From NCBI GenBank assembly GCA_945881865.1, contig CAMCVK010000009.1, positions 62,001-126,000 of the forward strand: a stretch of DNA of 64,000 nt. Reading direction: 5' to 3'. The notes beneath the pieces were generated by a model. The model was not told the DNA's origin, did no database searches, and saw only the letters and a program-made list of their open reading frames with translations. Position 1 is the stretch's first letter, and every line of letters begins with the position of its first letter. Made by a program: the position numbers and the translations under genes. This DNA comes from Fimbriimonas ginsengisoli Gsoil 348. Its GTDB lineage: Bacteria > Armatimonadota > Fimbriimonadia > Fimbriimonadales > Fimbriimonadaceae. Positions 34,270 to 42,592 of the stretch are shown here, one piece after another.

Positions 34270-35463
34270 ATGGCTAGCATGATTTCGGCTTTGCTCGTTT
34301 CTGTTGTCTCGGCGCAAGCGGCACTGACCGCGCCGGTGGAGGTTCCGTTCCGCTTAGGCGAGAATGCCATCATCGTTGACGCCACGGTGAACGGCCGAAA
34401 AGTCTCGCTCATGTTCGACTCCGGGTTCTCGGGCACGGTGATCCTGGATAGCGCGATCAACATTGGTCCCGCTACCGGGAAACAGGGTCTTCAGGACTTT
34501 GTTGGGCGCTTTGAAGCAGATACGGTCAAGCTAAAAAGCTTCAAAGTTGGCGCGATGACCATTCCGGCTACCGAGCTAAGCGATGCGGTCATGATGCCGG
34601 GCTCGGACTACAGCCTCTCGTACGGAACCCACTGCGATGGAATCATGGGCTTCGAAGTCATCCGACGCTTCGTGACCGAGATCAACTTCGAGAAGAACAA
34701 ATTTATCTTTCATCCATCTTCCGTCGACGTGTCGGCGAGAAAGCCGGACGGCAAGAAGAGCTTCCTTTCCAAGTTGCTCCCGATCGGAGCCGACTCTGTC
34801 GAGATGTCGGTGGATCTCTCCACTGGAAAGAAGCTTATCATGGCCCTGGACACCGGCAACGCCTTTTTCGCCACGACCCACAAGGACTCGCTTGAGCGAA
34901 TCGGCTTATGGACGGTTGGCAAGGCTCCAAAATTCATGGGGTCATCCGGCGTGGCGAGCGGCACGGTGGACTCTTGGGATATCGAAATGCCGCCGTTGAA
35001 TATCTTCGGCATTCCGGTTAAGGAAACGTACTGGAGCATTATTGATCTTCCGTCCAGTTCAGCCGAGGGCGACGGCACGATCGGGTTCGACTTCCTGCGG
35101 CACTTCAACACGACGATCGACTACGCGCGCCGTCGTGTCTGGTTCGATAACTTCACGGGAGACCGAGAGAATGAGCTGGAGGGCGAGACCGGAATTTCGG
35201 CTGGATACAATCCGAAGACGAAGCGCACTGAAATCTTTAACGTCGCTCCCGAGTCACCCGCCGAGGTCGCAGGTGTCAAAGATGGCGATGAAATATTGAG
35301 CATTGACGCGCTCGACCTTTACAGATCGGGCTACCGTGCGACGCGGAACTTGCTGCGAGGAAAGATTGGGAGCAAGGTCAAGCTCGCCACCTCGCGCGGC
35401 GGGGAACTTCGGCGCATCGAAATTGAACGCAAAGCCTTGGTTAACTATCCAACCAAGCCATAA
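34270..35463 (+). CDS. Exported retropepsin-like aspartic protease with PDZ domain
   Basis: A 397-residue protein with signal peptide MASMISALLVSVVSAQA. Two aspartic-protease-type half-domains are visible: MFDSGFSGTVIL (D-S-G) and MALDTGNAFF (D-T-G). The C-terminal region (about 310-385) is a PDZ domain (GYNPKTKRTEIFNVAPESPAEVAGVKDGDEILSID). The pepsin-like pair in one chain suggests a monomeric protease. The last 23 bp overlap the convergent uracil-DNA glycosylase gene. Substrate unknown. Confidence 0.78.
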   Translation: MASMISALLVSVVSAQAALTAPVEVPFRLGENAIIVDATVNGRKVSLMFDSGFSGTVILDSAINIGPATGKQGLQDFVGRFEADTVKLKSFKVGAMTIPATELSDAVMMPGSDYSLSYGTHCDGIMGFEVIRRFVTEINFEKNKFIFHPSSVDVSARKPDGKKSFLSKLLPIGADSVEMSVDLSTGKKLIMALDTGNAFFATTHKDSLERIGLWTVGKAPKFMGSSGVASGTVDSWDIEMPPLNIFGIPVKETYWSIIDLPSSSAEGDGTIGFDFLRHFNTTIDYARRRVWFDNFTGDRENELEGETGISAGYNPKTKRTEIFNVAPESPAEVAGVKDGDEILSIDALDLYRSGYRATRNLLRGKIGSKVKLATSRGGELRRIEIERKALVNYPTKP

Positions 35464-36103
35464 CGGCGGCGTCGAGCATCGGCTCGGTTAGCCGTCCGGT
35501 GAACGTGTTCTGTTGGCTCGGGTGGTAGCTGGCGACGATCTTTGGTCCTCCGTCTGGCCGATGCCAGGCACCGTGACCAAACTTCGGGGCCGGAGTCCCA
35601 AGGTTCCGGTGGAGCTGCGTCCAGGCGATTCCGCCAAGGCAGAGAATTCCGCGCCAAGGCCGAGCGGCCAGAACCCGGAGCATAAAAGGCCGACAATTGG
35701 CGATCTCTTCGTTCGTTGGCTTATTGTCCGGCGGCGCGCAGTGACACGATGCGGCGATGACCGCGCCGGTCAATCGCAAGCCATCTTCTCGGCATTGCGC
35801 CTGCGGTAGATTGGCGACTCCCGCCCGGTGGAGGGCGCGAAAAAGCCAGTCTCCGCTTCGATCGCCGGTGAACATTTGGCCGGTCCGGTTGGCGCCGTGG
35901 GCGGCCGGGGCGAGGCCAACGATCAAGTGGAGCGCAGATGGGTCGCCGAAGGCGGGAACAGGTTTGCCCCAGTACTCCTCATCCTTATGGGCCCGCTTCT
36001 TCTCCAAAGCGACCTTCTCCCGCCATGCAACCAGTCGAGGGCAGAGTCGGCAAGCGACCACCTCTTCGTTGTGGAGATCCAACCAGCTGGGCAAAGGCTT
36101 CAT
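35441..36103 (-). CDS. Uracil-DNA glycosylase, family 5 (UDGb)
   Basis: A 220-residue base-excision repair enzyme with a 4Fe-4S cluster. The cysteines include CRLC near the N-terminus and Cys residues in CREDG and CHCAPP. Motif 1 is GLAPAAHGANRTGQMFTGDRSGDWL (GLAPA type, lacking the usual catalytic Asp, as in UDGb) and motif 2 is SYHPSQQNTFTGR. Length fits the family. It removes uracil, and in this family also hypoxanthine, from DNA. Confidence 0.92.
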   Translation of the reverse strand: MKPLPSWLDLHNEEVVACRLCPRLVAWREKVALEKKRAHKDEEYWGKPVPAFGDPSALHLIVGLAPAAHGANRTGQMFTGDRSGDWLFRALHRAGVANLPQAQCREDGLRLTGAVIAASCHCAPPDNKPTNEEIANCRPFMLRVLAARPWRGILCLGGIAWTQLHRNLGTPAPKFGHGAWHRPDGGPKIVASYHPSQQNTFTGRLTEPMLDAAVMAWLDS

Positions 36104-36139
36104 CGATGATTCTGCGGATCGCCCAAAATGAATTCAGCG

Positions 36140-36472
36140 ATGCCTGTTTACGAGTATGAGCCAGAAGATCGGGACTGCTTTATGTGCGAGGGCCGCATCC
36201 AGGCCCTGCAGGGCATTCATGAAGAGGCGCTGAAGCACTGCCCGTGGTGCGGCCTCGATGTCCGCCGGGTTATCAGCAACGTCACGATCAAGCTGCCGGG
36301 CGTCATCCACAACGAGAAGAAGGGATTCACAACATGGAAGCGCACCGAAACCGGGGTGTGGGAGAAAACTGACGGCGCAGGACCCGACATCCTGATGGCC
36401 AGCGAGGCGCAAAAGAAGGAATTTCGTGAGGGCAAGAAGAAGCCGAAGGTTATCGACTTAGACGCCGAGTGA
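36140..36472 (+). CDS. FmdB-like zinc-ribbon protein
   Basis: A 110-residue protein starting MPVYEYEPEDRDCFMCEG. Two CxxC pairs (CFMC; CPWC) form a zinc ribbon as in FmdB/regulatory proteins, with a later TTWKRTETGVWEK segment and a lysine-rich tail. The ATG at 36140 begins the family motif; an upstream ATG at 36128 would add four residues. It overlaps the convergent ArgC-like gene by 15 bp. Confidence 0.75.
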   Translation: MPVYEYEPEDRDCFMCEGRIQALQGIHEEALKHCPWCGLDVRRVISNVTIKLPGVIHNEKKGFTTWKRTETGVWEKTDGAGPDILMASEAQKKEFREGKKKPKVIDLDAE

Positions 36473-37162
36473 TTCTTCGAAACCGCACATCACGTTCATC
36501 GCGTGGATGATTTGCCCGGGACCCAGCTTGCCATTCCGGTCGGCGAGGACGCGAACCGTAAGAAGGGAATTTGGCTCATCGACCGTGATTCGAAGCCGGT
36601 AAAGCGCAAGTTGCGAGCCGGCGACCGCCGCTGGCGTCCAGTCCGAAATGTCGTCTTCCCGGACGAAGAAGCTTCGGCCAAATCGCTCGGCAAAGGCTTC
36701 GTCAATCTCTGCGAGGTCCTCCGGCGCTTTGATTTCTGCGAACGCCGTAAGGGCGGCAACGTTGGAGTCATCTGGCTGGGATTGGATCACGGCCCCTTCC
36801 TGCCAGCCAAGTTCGGTCAGTTGCGCTTCCAAGTCAGCAACGTCCCATTCAAGGTTCGTCGTGAGCGTCGGGGGAGCCACGAGCATTCCCGCCAGGATAA
36901 TCGGCCCGAGCGCAATGAGGGCCAGGGAAGTAGCCGGGGTCGGCAGCGAGAAAGTATCCGCGCAAACGAGGGGATTGTTGTCGATCAGCTCCGTGAGGCC
37001 GGTTACTTCGCCACTGGTCGAGCCAACCACGATGGATCGGTGCCAGTCGTCGACCGAGAAGCGCAATCCGGGATGGCCATCGTTGGAGACCTGCGAGACG
37101 CGCGGATGCCGCGATAGCGCGGCGAGGAGGCTCGGATCGCCGGTGGAAACGCGAAGGGTCAT
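36458..37162 (-). CDS. ArgC-like protein, probably catalytically inactive
   Basis: A 234-residue protein whose C-terminal half matches N-acetyl-gamma-glutamyl-phosphate reductase: FGRSFFVREDDISDWTP (for YxxEPFVR), VAGSQLALYRLRI (for VRGSNxCxI) and a late LGPGQIIHAMNVMCGFEESLG (for KGAAGQAVQNMNLMxGxxE). ArgC is about 345 residues; here the N-terminal NADPH-binding GxTGYxG region is replaced by a short stretch without it, and the position of the catalytic Cys (NPGCYPT) reads TFSLPTP, a Ser. I infer a pseudoenzyme or regulator. It is the last gene of the 38659-to-36458 operon. Confidence 0.55.
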   Translation of the reverse strand: MTLRVSTGDPSLLAALSRHPRVSQVSNDGHPGLRFSVDDWHRSIVVGSTSGEVTGLTELIDNNPLVCADTFSLPTPATSLALIALGPIILAGMLVAPPTLTTNLEWDVADLEAQLTELGWQEGAVIQSQPDDSNVAALTAFAEIKAPEDLAEIDEAFAERFGRSFFVREDDISDWTPAAVAGSQLALYRLRITVDEPNSLLTVRVLADRNGKLGPGQIIHAMNVMCGFEESLGV

Positions 37163-37166
37163 AAGT

Positions 37167-37847
37167 CTAGAGCCGCTTAACGGTCATCTTGAACTTCAGC
37201 GCGGTCGGATTCGACTTGGAGTCCGTCGTCAGGTTCATCGACAGATTCATCTCGGCCCCGACCAGCCAGCCATCGCTCAGCTGAACATAATTCCGCCCAA
37301 CGCCGTTGATGGCGGAAGTTCCACCCGAGTTGAGCTTGAACCCAATGACGGCGACTTTCTTGCCGGCGTAGGTACCAATCTTTTCGAACGTGTAAACCGC
37401 CTTCGCCTCGTTGGTCCCGAGGCCGGAGCTCGCAAGGGACATATCGCCGGTCCACTTGTCGCCGATTCGAATCGGCGTCGTCGGAAAAACGGAAATGCCG
37501 GGCGTCGGAGCGGCACCGGAAACTTGCTTTCCGGATGCATTCAGCTGCATCGAGACCACGTTCGGCTCTTCGCCCATTACACGGCCGTTCATCTTTGCCG
37601 GACCCATCGCAACGTCCAGGTTGGCCACTCCGTTTCGAACAAATCGAACCTTCTGCGAGAAAGGAAGTGCGACGACCATGCCGCCCGCACCGGCCTGTTT
37701 GAACTCGGAGACGTACCGACCAAACTGCCCGGCGGTGAACTTCATCCGGAACGTGTACTTGCCCTTCGACTGGGTGATTTGGGCGTAGGAGGCCGACGAA
37801 ATCCCGGCAAGAACCAAACCGCAAACGATGAACTGGCCTAGCTTCAT
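37167..37847 (-). CDS. Exported hypothetical protein
   Basis: A 226-residue protein with a clean signal peptide (MKLGQFIVCGLVLAGISSASYAQ) and a beta-rich mature part (YTFRMKFTAGQFGRYVSEFK, VSMQLNASGKQV, IRIGDKWTGDMSLAS, KVAVIGFKLNSGGTS, LVGAEMNLSMNLTTDSKSN). The pattern suggests a periplasmic or outer-membrane-linked beta-sandwich. Its ATG overlaps the FKBP stop by 4 bp, and it is followed by the ArgC-like gene after 4 bp. Not recognised. Confidence 0.68.
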   Translation of the reverse strand: MKLGQFIVCGLVLAGISSASYAQITQSKGKYTFRMKFTAGQFGRYVSEFKQAGAGGMVVALPFSQKVRFVRNGVANLDVAMGPAKMNGRVMGEEPNVVSMQLNASGKQVSGAAPTPGISVFPTTPIRIGDKWTGDMSLASSGLGTNEAKAVYTFEKIGTYAGKKVAVIGFKLNSGGTSAINGVGRNYVQLSDGWLVGAEMNLSMNLTTDSKSNPTALKFKMTVKRL

Positions 37848-38659
37848 TTGAACCCGAGGAGCGTCAGTTCGTATTCCACGAAGCTGTTCGGTGGCACGAT
37901 CGGCTCGCGGCCCATCGGTCCAAATGCGGTGTTCGGTGGCAACGTCAGCTTGCGGACGCCGCCAACTTTCATGCCGATAATGCCCGCGTCGATGCCGGGA
38001 ATAACTTCATCCTTTCCGACCGTGAAGACATATTTGCCCTTCTCGATTTCGTCGCCACCAATGACCTTGCCGTCAAAGTTCACCTCAACTTTGTCGCCGG
38101 TTTTTACCGCGCGACCGCTGCCGGGCTTCAGATCCTTCTTGGTAACCGTCATCTCCTCGCCCTTCTTCATCACGCGGATGAGCTGGATCTCGAAGAAGAG
38201 GTCTGCCTTCGGCGGAATGGTCCCGGTGCCGCCCTCGCCGTAAGCCATTGACCAAGGAATCGAAAGCTTCCGAGTGCCGCCGGCTTTCATGCCGATGACG
38301 CCCTTCTTCCATCCGTCAATGACCGTGCCGGTTGGGCCGGCGGTGAAGCTGAAAATGGGCTTCCCTTCGTCGGTATTCGAGTCAAAAACTTTGCCGTCGG
38401 CCAGGGTGCCCTTGTAGCGTACGAAGAGGAGATCGCCCTCGGTAACGGCATCGCCGGTTCCGACTTTCGTATCGTCCATCTTCAGCGCAGTGATCGCGCT
38501 TGGTTTGGCGCCAGCGTCCGCTGCCGAGCCCGGCTTCTTACCATCCGTTTGCTTGGGGGCTTCGGGTGAAGGATTACAACCCGCAAAGCTAATGGCGAGA
38601 CCAACGAACACGGCCGCACCCATAATGGACCGGCCTAAACGCAACGACTGCATACCCAT
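37844..38659 (-). CDS. Lipoprotein with two FKBP-type peptidyl-prolyl isomerase domains
   Basis: A 271-residue protein. The N-terminus ends in SFAGC, a lipobox, so it is probably a lipoprotein; a Pro/Lys/Ala-rich linker follows. FKBP domain 1 (about 68-163) has LFVRYKGTLADGKVFDSN, VIDGWKKGVIGMKAGGTRKLSIP and MAYGEGG. Domain 2 (about 175-271) has VEVNFDGKVIGGDEIEKGK, VIPGIDAGIIGMKVGGVRKLTLPP and a late FVEYELTLLGF. Domain 2 lacks some usual aromatic active-site residues. The ATG is preceded by AAAGGTAG. Likely periplasmic protein folding. Confidence 0.87.
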   Translation of the reverse strand: MGMQSLRLGRSIMGAAVFVGLAISFAGCNPSPEAPKQTDGKKPGSAADAGAKPSAITALKMDDTKVGTGDAVTEGDLLFVRYKGTLADGKVFDSNTDEGKPIFSFTAGPTGTVIDGWKKGVIGMKAGGTRKLSIPWSMAYGEGGTGTIPPKADLFFEIQLIRVMKKGEEMTVTKKDLKPGSGRAVKTGDKVEVNFDGKVIGGDEIEKGKYVFTVGKDEVIPGIDAGIIGMKVGGVRKLTLPPNTAFGPMGREPIVPPNSFVEYELTLLGFK

Positions 38660-38769
38660 GAATCTACCTTTCTGAACCGATTTTCCATGGCGGTTAGTGC
38701 CGGCTCAGCCAAAAGTCGGCGTAAATTCCGCCAGGCCCTTTCGGCCCGCCTTCGAAATTGTCGTCCCGG

Positions 38770-38775
38770 TAAAAT
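38770..38775 (+). promoter_or_regulatory. Putative -10 element of smpB
   Basis: TAAAAT lies 9 nt before the smpB ATG, in the 125-bp gap divergent to the FKBP gene. No Shine-Dalgarno sequence lies in between. No consensus -35 is visible. Confidence 0.45.
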
Positions 38776-38784
38776 ATATCAGCC

Positions 38785-39270
38785 ATGTCGAAAAAATCTG
38801 GAAATAAGAAAGAGTCAAAGGCTCCGAAATCGATTCAGAATCGACGGGCCCGGTTCGACTACCACGTCGAAGAGACCCTGGAAGCGGGGATTGCCCTCGG
38901 TGGAAGCGAGGTCAAGAGCTTGTATTTGGGCAAAGCCCACCTTACGGATGCGTTTGTTAAGGTTCTGCGCGATGAGGTCTGGCTGATCAACGCCGACATC
39001 GAGCCGTACGACAAAGCGAGCCATTTTGGCCACGAGCGTCGCCGCGACCGAAAGCTGTTGATGCACCGGAAGCAGATCTCAAACTTTGAGCGCAAGGCAC
39101 TTGAGAAGGGTTTCACGATCGTCCCGCTCGCGATGTACTTTAACGAGAAGGGCCGAGTGAAGGTCGAGATCGCTCTGGCGCGTGGTAAGGCCACTTACGA
39201 CAAGCGGGAGTCCATCGCCAAGAAGGACACCCGTCGAGAGATGGCCCGCGAACTTTCGAACCGGAGTTAG
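38785..39270 (+). CDS. smpB: tmRNA-binding protein SmpB
   Basis: A 161-residue trans-translation factor that brings tmRNA to stalled ribosomes. It shows NRRARFDYHVEETLEAGIALGGSEVKSLYLGKAHLTDAFVKV, then VWLINADIEPYDKASHFGHERRRDRKLLMHRKQI, and KGRVKVEIALARGKATYDKRESIAKKDTRREM, all family signatures. The N-terminus carries a Lys-rich extension. No ssrA gene was recognised nearby. The stop shares TTAG with dapF. Confidence 0.96.
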   Translation: MSKKSGNKKESKAPKSIQNRRARFDYHVEETLEAGIALGGSEVKSLYLGKAHLTDAFVKVLRDEVWLINADIEPYDKASHFGHERRRDRKLLMHRKQISNFERKALEKGFTIVPLAMYFNEKGRVKVEIALARGKATYDKRESIAKKDTRREMARELSNRS

Positions 39271-40100
39271 TCCGGCCAAACGCCGCGAAAGACGGTGACA
39301 GCTGGGCCGGTCATAAACACCGTCTCGTCTTCACGATAGTCGATCTGTAACCGTCCGCCGGGTAGGTCGATCTGCGTAAGACGATCCGAGTGACCGTTTA
39401 AAAATCCGGCGACGCCAACGCTGCAAGCTCCGGTCCCGCAGGCCAGAGTCGCGCCTGCGCCGCGCTCCCAGGTACGCATCTTCAAGTGGCCTCGATCCAC
39501 CACCTCGACGAAGTGAACGTTGGTCCGGTTGACAAACTGCGGGTGGTGCTCGAGAATCGGACCGATTTCGGCAAGGGGAACCGCCGCGAGGTCGTCCGTG
39601 AAGATCACCAGATGCGGATTCCCCATCGATATCGCCGTTCCAAACAGATCCGTACCGTTGAGCTCTACACCGAGCGGCTCATCAACGAACCTTTTGCCGG
39701 TTCCAGAGATGCCGATGGCGGCAAAAGAGAGCTTTGCTTGCCCCATGTTGACTTCGACGTCGCCGTTCTCCGCAATCTGAAGATGGAGGATGCCGGCCCC
39801 GGTTTCGACAGAAATCTGGTTCTCCATTGAGTGGCCGTGGTCACGCACCAGCTTTGCGAAGCAACGGATGCCGTTGCCACACATCTCGCTCTCCCTTCCA
39901 TCGGGATTGAACATCCGCATGCGAAACGGAGCGGCATCACCATTCTCAAGAAGGATCAGTCCGTCGGAGCCCACACCAAACCTCCGGTCGCAGATATGGC
40001 GTGCGAACTCCGCGAGATCGGCGGGCATCTTGGGGTTCTGAATCACATCAAGGAAGACGAAGTCGTTCCCGATGCCCTGCATCTTTACGAAAGGGGTCAT
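39267..40100 (-). CDS. dapF: Diaminopimelate epimerase
   Basis: Interconverts LL- and meso-diaminopimelate for lysine and peptidoglycan. A 277-residue protein with both catalytic cysteines: [12 protein letters not shown] (thiol base) and [21 protein letters not shown] near the N-terminus, GMGNPH-like [12 protein letters not shown] and the late [11 protein letters not shown] fit. The start overlaps the hfq stop by 4 bp, an unusual partner for the usual miaA-hfq pair. Confidence 0.95.
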   Translation of the reverse strand: MTPFVKMQGIGNDFVFLDVIQNPKMPADLAEFARHICDRRFGVGSDGLILLENGDAAPFRMRMFNPDGRESEMCGNGIRCFAKLVRDHGHSMENQISVETGAGILHLQIAENGDVEVNMGQAKLSFAAIGISGTGKRFVDEPLGVELNGTDLFGTAISMGNPHLVIFTDDLAAVPLAEIGPILEHHPQFVNRTNVHFVEVVDRGHLKMRTWERGAGATLACGTGACSVGVAGFLNGHSDRLTQIDLPGGRLQIDYREDETVFMTGPAVTVFRGVWPD

Positions 40101-40357
40101 TCGTCTCGGCGACTCTCTTCTTGTTCGGCCGCCGACTTGTAAGTTCCGACCGTCTTGTTTGGGACGATGCTGGCCATCGCGTGCTTGTAAACGAGTTGCG
40201 TTGGTTTGCCCGGCGCATCTAGCAACACGGTAAATGTGTCAAAGCCGCGGACGCTCCCTTTCAGCTGAACGCTGTTGGTGAGGTAGATCGTGACGCCGAT
40301 TCCTTCCTTTCGGACCTGGTTCAGGAACATATCCTGAAGGTTAATTGTTTTACCCAT
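40097..40357 (-). CDS. hfq: RNA chaperone Hfq
   Basis: An 86-residue Sm-like protein. Sm1 motif: [41 protein letters not shown]. Sm2: [13 protein letters not shown] (usually YKHAIST). The C-terminal tail is short and acidic ([10 protein letters not shown]), unlike the long tail of enterobacterial Hfq. It follows miaA by 9 bp, a conserved pairing, and overlaps dapF. Confidence 0.96.
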   Translation of the reverse strand: MGKTINLQDMFLNQVRKEGIGVTIYLTNSVQLKGSVRGFDTFTVLLDAPGKPTQLVYKHAMASIVPNKTVGTYKSAAEQEESRRDE

Positions 40358-40366
40358 TGTAAAGCT

Positions 40367-41257
40367 CTACATGAATTCATTCAATACAGAGGCCACCAGA
40401 TCATGCGATCCGGACCCGGCCACGTTGAGGACGGTGAGACGTGGCTCGGTCCGCATCCAAGTCAGTTGACGCTTCGCGTACTGCCTGGTTTCGAGCTTTA
40501 TCTGCTCGACCATGCCTTCCGATGCCGCCTCGCGGACTAGAAATTGGTAAATCTGACGGTAACCGATGGCGCGAAACCCCGGGTCAGAGGGACCAAATCC
40601 TGACTGCTTCAGCCGTTGAACTTCCTCAACCCATCCATTTTGCATCATTTGATCGACGCGGTCCCGCATTGCCTTTCCGTGACACGCTTCGTCGGGAAGG
40701 AGGCCAAATTTGAATTGAGGCATCTCCGGAATTTCTGGCAGTCGCAGTGGTTCGCCTTCGAGTCTTTCTAATGCACGGATCACCCGCACCGGGTTCTTGA
40801 GGTCGGTTTCGAGAGCGACTCGCGGGGCTAGGCTCCTCAACCGTTCCACCAAGGGGTCGAGGCCGCCAGACTTCCACTCTTCGTTGAGTTCGGCACGAAC
40901 TTCGGGGGATGGCGCGGCGACCATGCTGCTGTAGTTCTCGAAAAGCGCCCGAAGGTACAGTCCAGTGCCGCCGACCACGATGATCGATCGGCTCGTTTCT
41001 GCCCAGTCGGCGATCTGTTGCCGGGCCTTCACCACGAAGTCGCCAACGCCGTACGGCTCAGATGGCTTCAGGAAGCTCATCAAGGCGTACCGTTCGGGCT
41101 GGAGTGACTTACCAGTGCCGACGTCCATGCCCGCATAGGCCTGGAAGGCGTCTGCATTCATCAGGTGAGCGTCGAGTTGATCCGCGAGGGATTCAGCGAG
41201 GGATGTCTTGCCGGATGCCGTCGGACCAAAGATGCCGATGAGGCTAGGCGGCCTCAC
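40367..41257 (-). CDS. miaA: tRNA dimethylallyltransferase
   Basis: Adds a dimethylallyl group to A37 of tRNAs that read UNN codons. A 296-residue protein. The P-loop is GPTASGKTSL; NADAFQAYAGMDVGTGK replaces the more usual DSRQVY block by NADAFQAY; VVGGTGLYLRAL follows, and the C-terminal ETRQYAKRQLTWMR segment is conserved. The ATG overlaps the upstream OB-fold gene stop by 4 bp. Confidence 0.95.
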   Translation of the reverse strand: MRPPSLIGIFGPTASGKTSLAESLADQLDAHLMNADAFQAYAGMDVGTGKSLQPERYALMSFLKPSEPYGVGDFVVKARQQIADWAETSRSIIVVGGTGLYLRALFENYSSMVAAPSPEVRAELNEEWKSGGLDPLVERLRSLAPRVALETDLKNPVRVIRALERLEGEPLRLPEIPEMPQFKFGLLPDEACHGKAMRDRVDQMMQNGWVEEVQRLKQSGFGPSDPGFRAIGYRQIYQFLVREAASEGMVEQIKLETRQYAKRQLTWMRTEPRLTVLNVAGSGSHDLVASVLNEFM

Positions 41258-41658
41258 CCCTGTTTGGGCATCAACCTAACCGCTCGCTCGTTCACATTGA
41301 TGCCGATTTCGAACTTGTAGGTTCGACCGCCGACCGTCTTTTCCTTGACGTATTCGCCGGTAACGCTGACACGGCTTCCATCTTTCAGAGCCGGATCAAG
41401 CAGGCCCTGGCCATACACGTTTACGAACTTTTTCTCGTTGTGAAGTTTGAACACGACGTACTTGTTGCCCTTTTGGCTCGTTCGCTGCTCGAATCCGGCG
41501 ACGATGCCCACTGTCTCAACGCGCTTCTTGTGGAACAGCTCCGGCTTTTCTAGGAGATCTTTTACCGTCGCCGGCGTGGCATCGGTTTTTTGGGCGACGG
41601 TCTGCGAGAAAGACAGAGCGCACAGCGCGAGCAATCCGAAAGTTGCGAAGTTTTTCAT
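41254..41658 (-). CDS. Exported OB-fold protein
   Basis: A 134-residue protein. The signal peptide MKNFATFGLLALCALSFSQTVAQ is followed by a domain with an OB-fold-like strand pattern: KRVETVGIVAGFEQRTSQKGNKYVVFKLHNEKKFVNVYGQG, then DGSRVSVTGEYVKEKTVGGRTYKFEIGINV. This resembles periplasmic tRNA_anti/NirD-like OB proteins of unknown role. It follows apt by 2 bp. Confidence 0.65.
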   Translation of the reverse strand: MKNFATFGLLALCALSFSQTVAQKTDATPATVKDLLEKPELFHKKRVETVGIVAGFEQRTSQKGNKYVVFKLHNEKKFVNVYGQGLLDPALKDGSRVSVTGEYVKEKTVGGRTYKFEIGINVNERAVRLMPKQG

Positions 41659-41660
41659 GG

Positions 41661-42182
41661 TCAGTAGGTGAGCAATGCATCGACGTGCAAGCCAGCAAGT
41701 GCCGCCCGGCCATCGAGAAATCCGAGTTCGATGAGAAATCCAAATCCGGCAACCTCGCCGCTGAGGCGTTGTATAAGCTTCGCCGTCGCGGCAGCAGTTC
41801 CGCCGGTTGCCAGAAGGTCGTCAATCACGTAAACGCGATGTCCGGCGGCAATTGCGTCGGTATGCATCTCAACGGTGTTCGTGCCGTATTCAAGGGCGTA
41901 CTCCTCGCGAATTCGCTCTGCCGGAAGCTTGCCAGCTTTACGGGCAAGCGAGAAGGGCAGGCCGAGCTTCATCGCGACGGGAACGCCGAAAAGAAAGCCT
42001 CGGCTTTCGATGCCCACAATCACCTCGGGCTTCTGCGCGGCGGCAAGCTCCGCCATCTCGTCCACCACCTCGGCAAATGCCGCCGGATGCATCAGAACAG
42101 GCGTAATGTCCTTGAAGAGAATTCCCGGCTTAGGGAAATCGGGGACATCGCGAATCAGAGATAGGGCGAGAAGGTCGGCCAT
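41661..42182 (-). CDS. apt: Adenine phosphoribosyltransferase
   Basis: Purine salvage enzyme that makes AMP from adenine and PRPP. A 173-residue protein. Start SLIRDVPDFPKPGILFKDITPVL, middle VGIESRGFLFGVPVAMKL, the PRPP motif VYVIDDLLATGGTAAATAKL and the substrate loop EYGTNTVEMHTDAI are present. Placed between a ferredoxin and an OB-fold protein in the fdx-apt-OB-miaA-hfq-dapF run. Confidence 0.96.
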   Translation of the reverse strand: MADLLALSLIRDVPDFPKPGILFKDITPVLMHPAAFAEVVDEMAELAAAQKPEVIVGIESRGFLFGVPVAMKLGLPFSLARKAGKLPAERIREEYALEYGTNTVEMHTDAIAAGHRVYVIDDLLATGGTAAATAKLIQRLSGEVAGFGFLIELGFLDGRAALAGLHVDALLTY

Positions 42183-42200
42183 AACGCGATAGGTTACCGG

Positions 42201-42524
42201 TCAGGGTTCGACTTCGTGGCCGGGCTCCCAGCCTTTCTCGGACGCGAGCATGAGGACCTTCAGTTTGAGGTCTCGATCCACCCGAATCTGGCAAGAAAGT
42301 CGGAACTCACCGAGAACACCGTCTTCTTCGAGGCTGACCTTTTCGGCTTCGCCCATTTCAGGCTCGACGCCGTCGATCGAAACTCGGCAGGTCGTGCATT
42401 TGGCCTCTCCGCCGCAGCGGTGGCTTACATCAACGCCGGCGTTCTCCAACGCAAGGACAAGCTTTTGGCCAGCTTCGGCTTGGAAGGCAGGGAACCCTTC
42501 TGCTTCGATCGTGAACGTTTGCAT
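42201..42524 (-). CDS. 2Fe-2S ferredoxin
   Basis: A 107-residue protein with an adrenodoxin-type cluster: CGGEAKCTTC with a fourth Cys in RLSCQI. The start MQTFTIEAEGFPAFQAEAGQKLVLALENAGVDVSHRCGG and acidic MGEAEKVSLEEDGVL segment are typical. It heads the operon leading to dapF and has TAGGAT (42532-42537) 7 nt before its ATG. The redox partner is unknown. Confidence 0.88.
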   Translation of the reverse strand: MQTFTIEAEGFPAFQAEAGQKLVLALENAGVDVSHRCGGEAKCTTCRVSIDGVEPEMGEAEKVSLEEDGVLGEFRLSCQIRVDRDLKLKVLMLASEKGWEPGHEVEP

Positions 42525-42592
42525 CGTCGAAATCCTACACCTTTTCCGGCGGAAAAACCGAACCGTTTTCGAGAATGGTTCAAAATGCGTGA

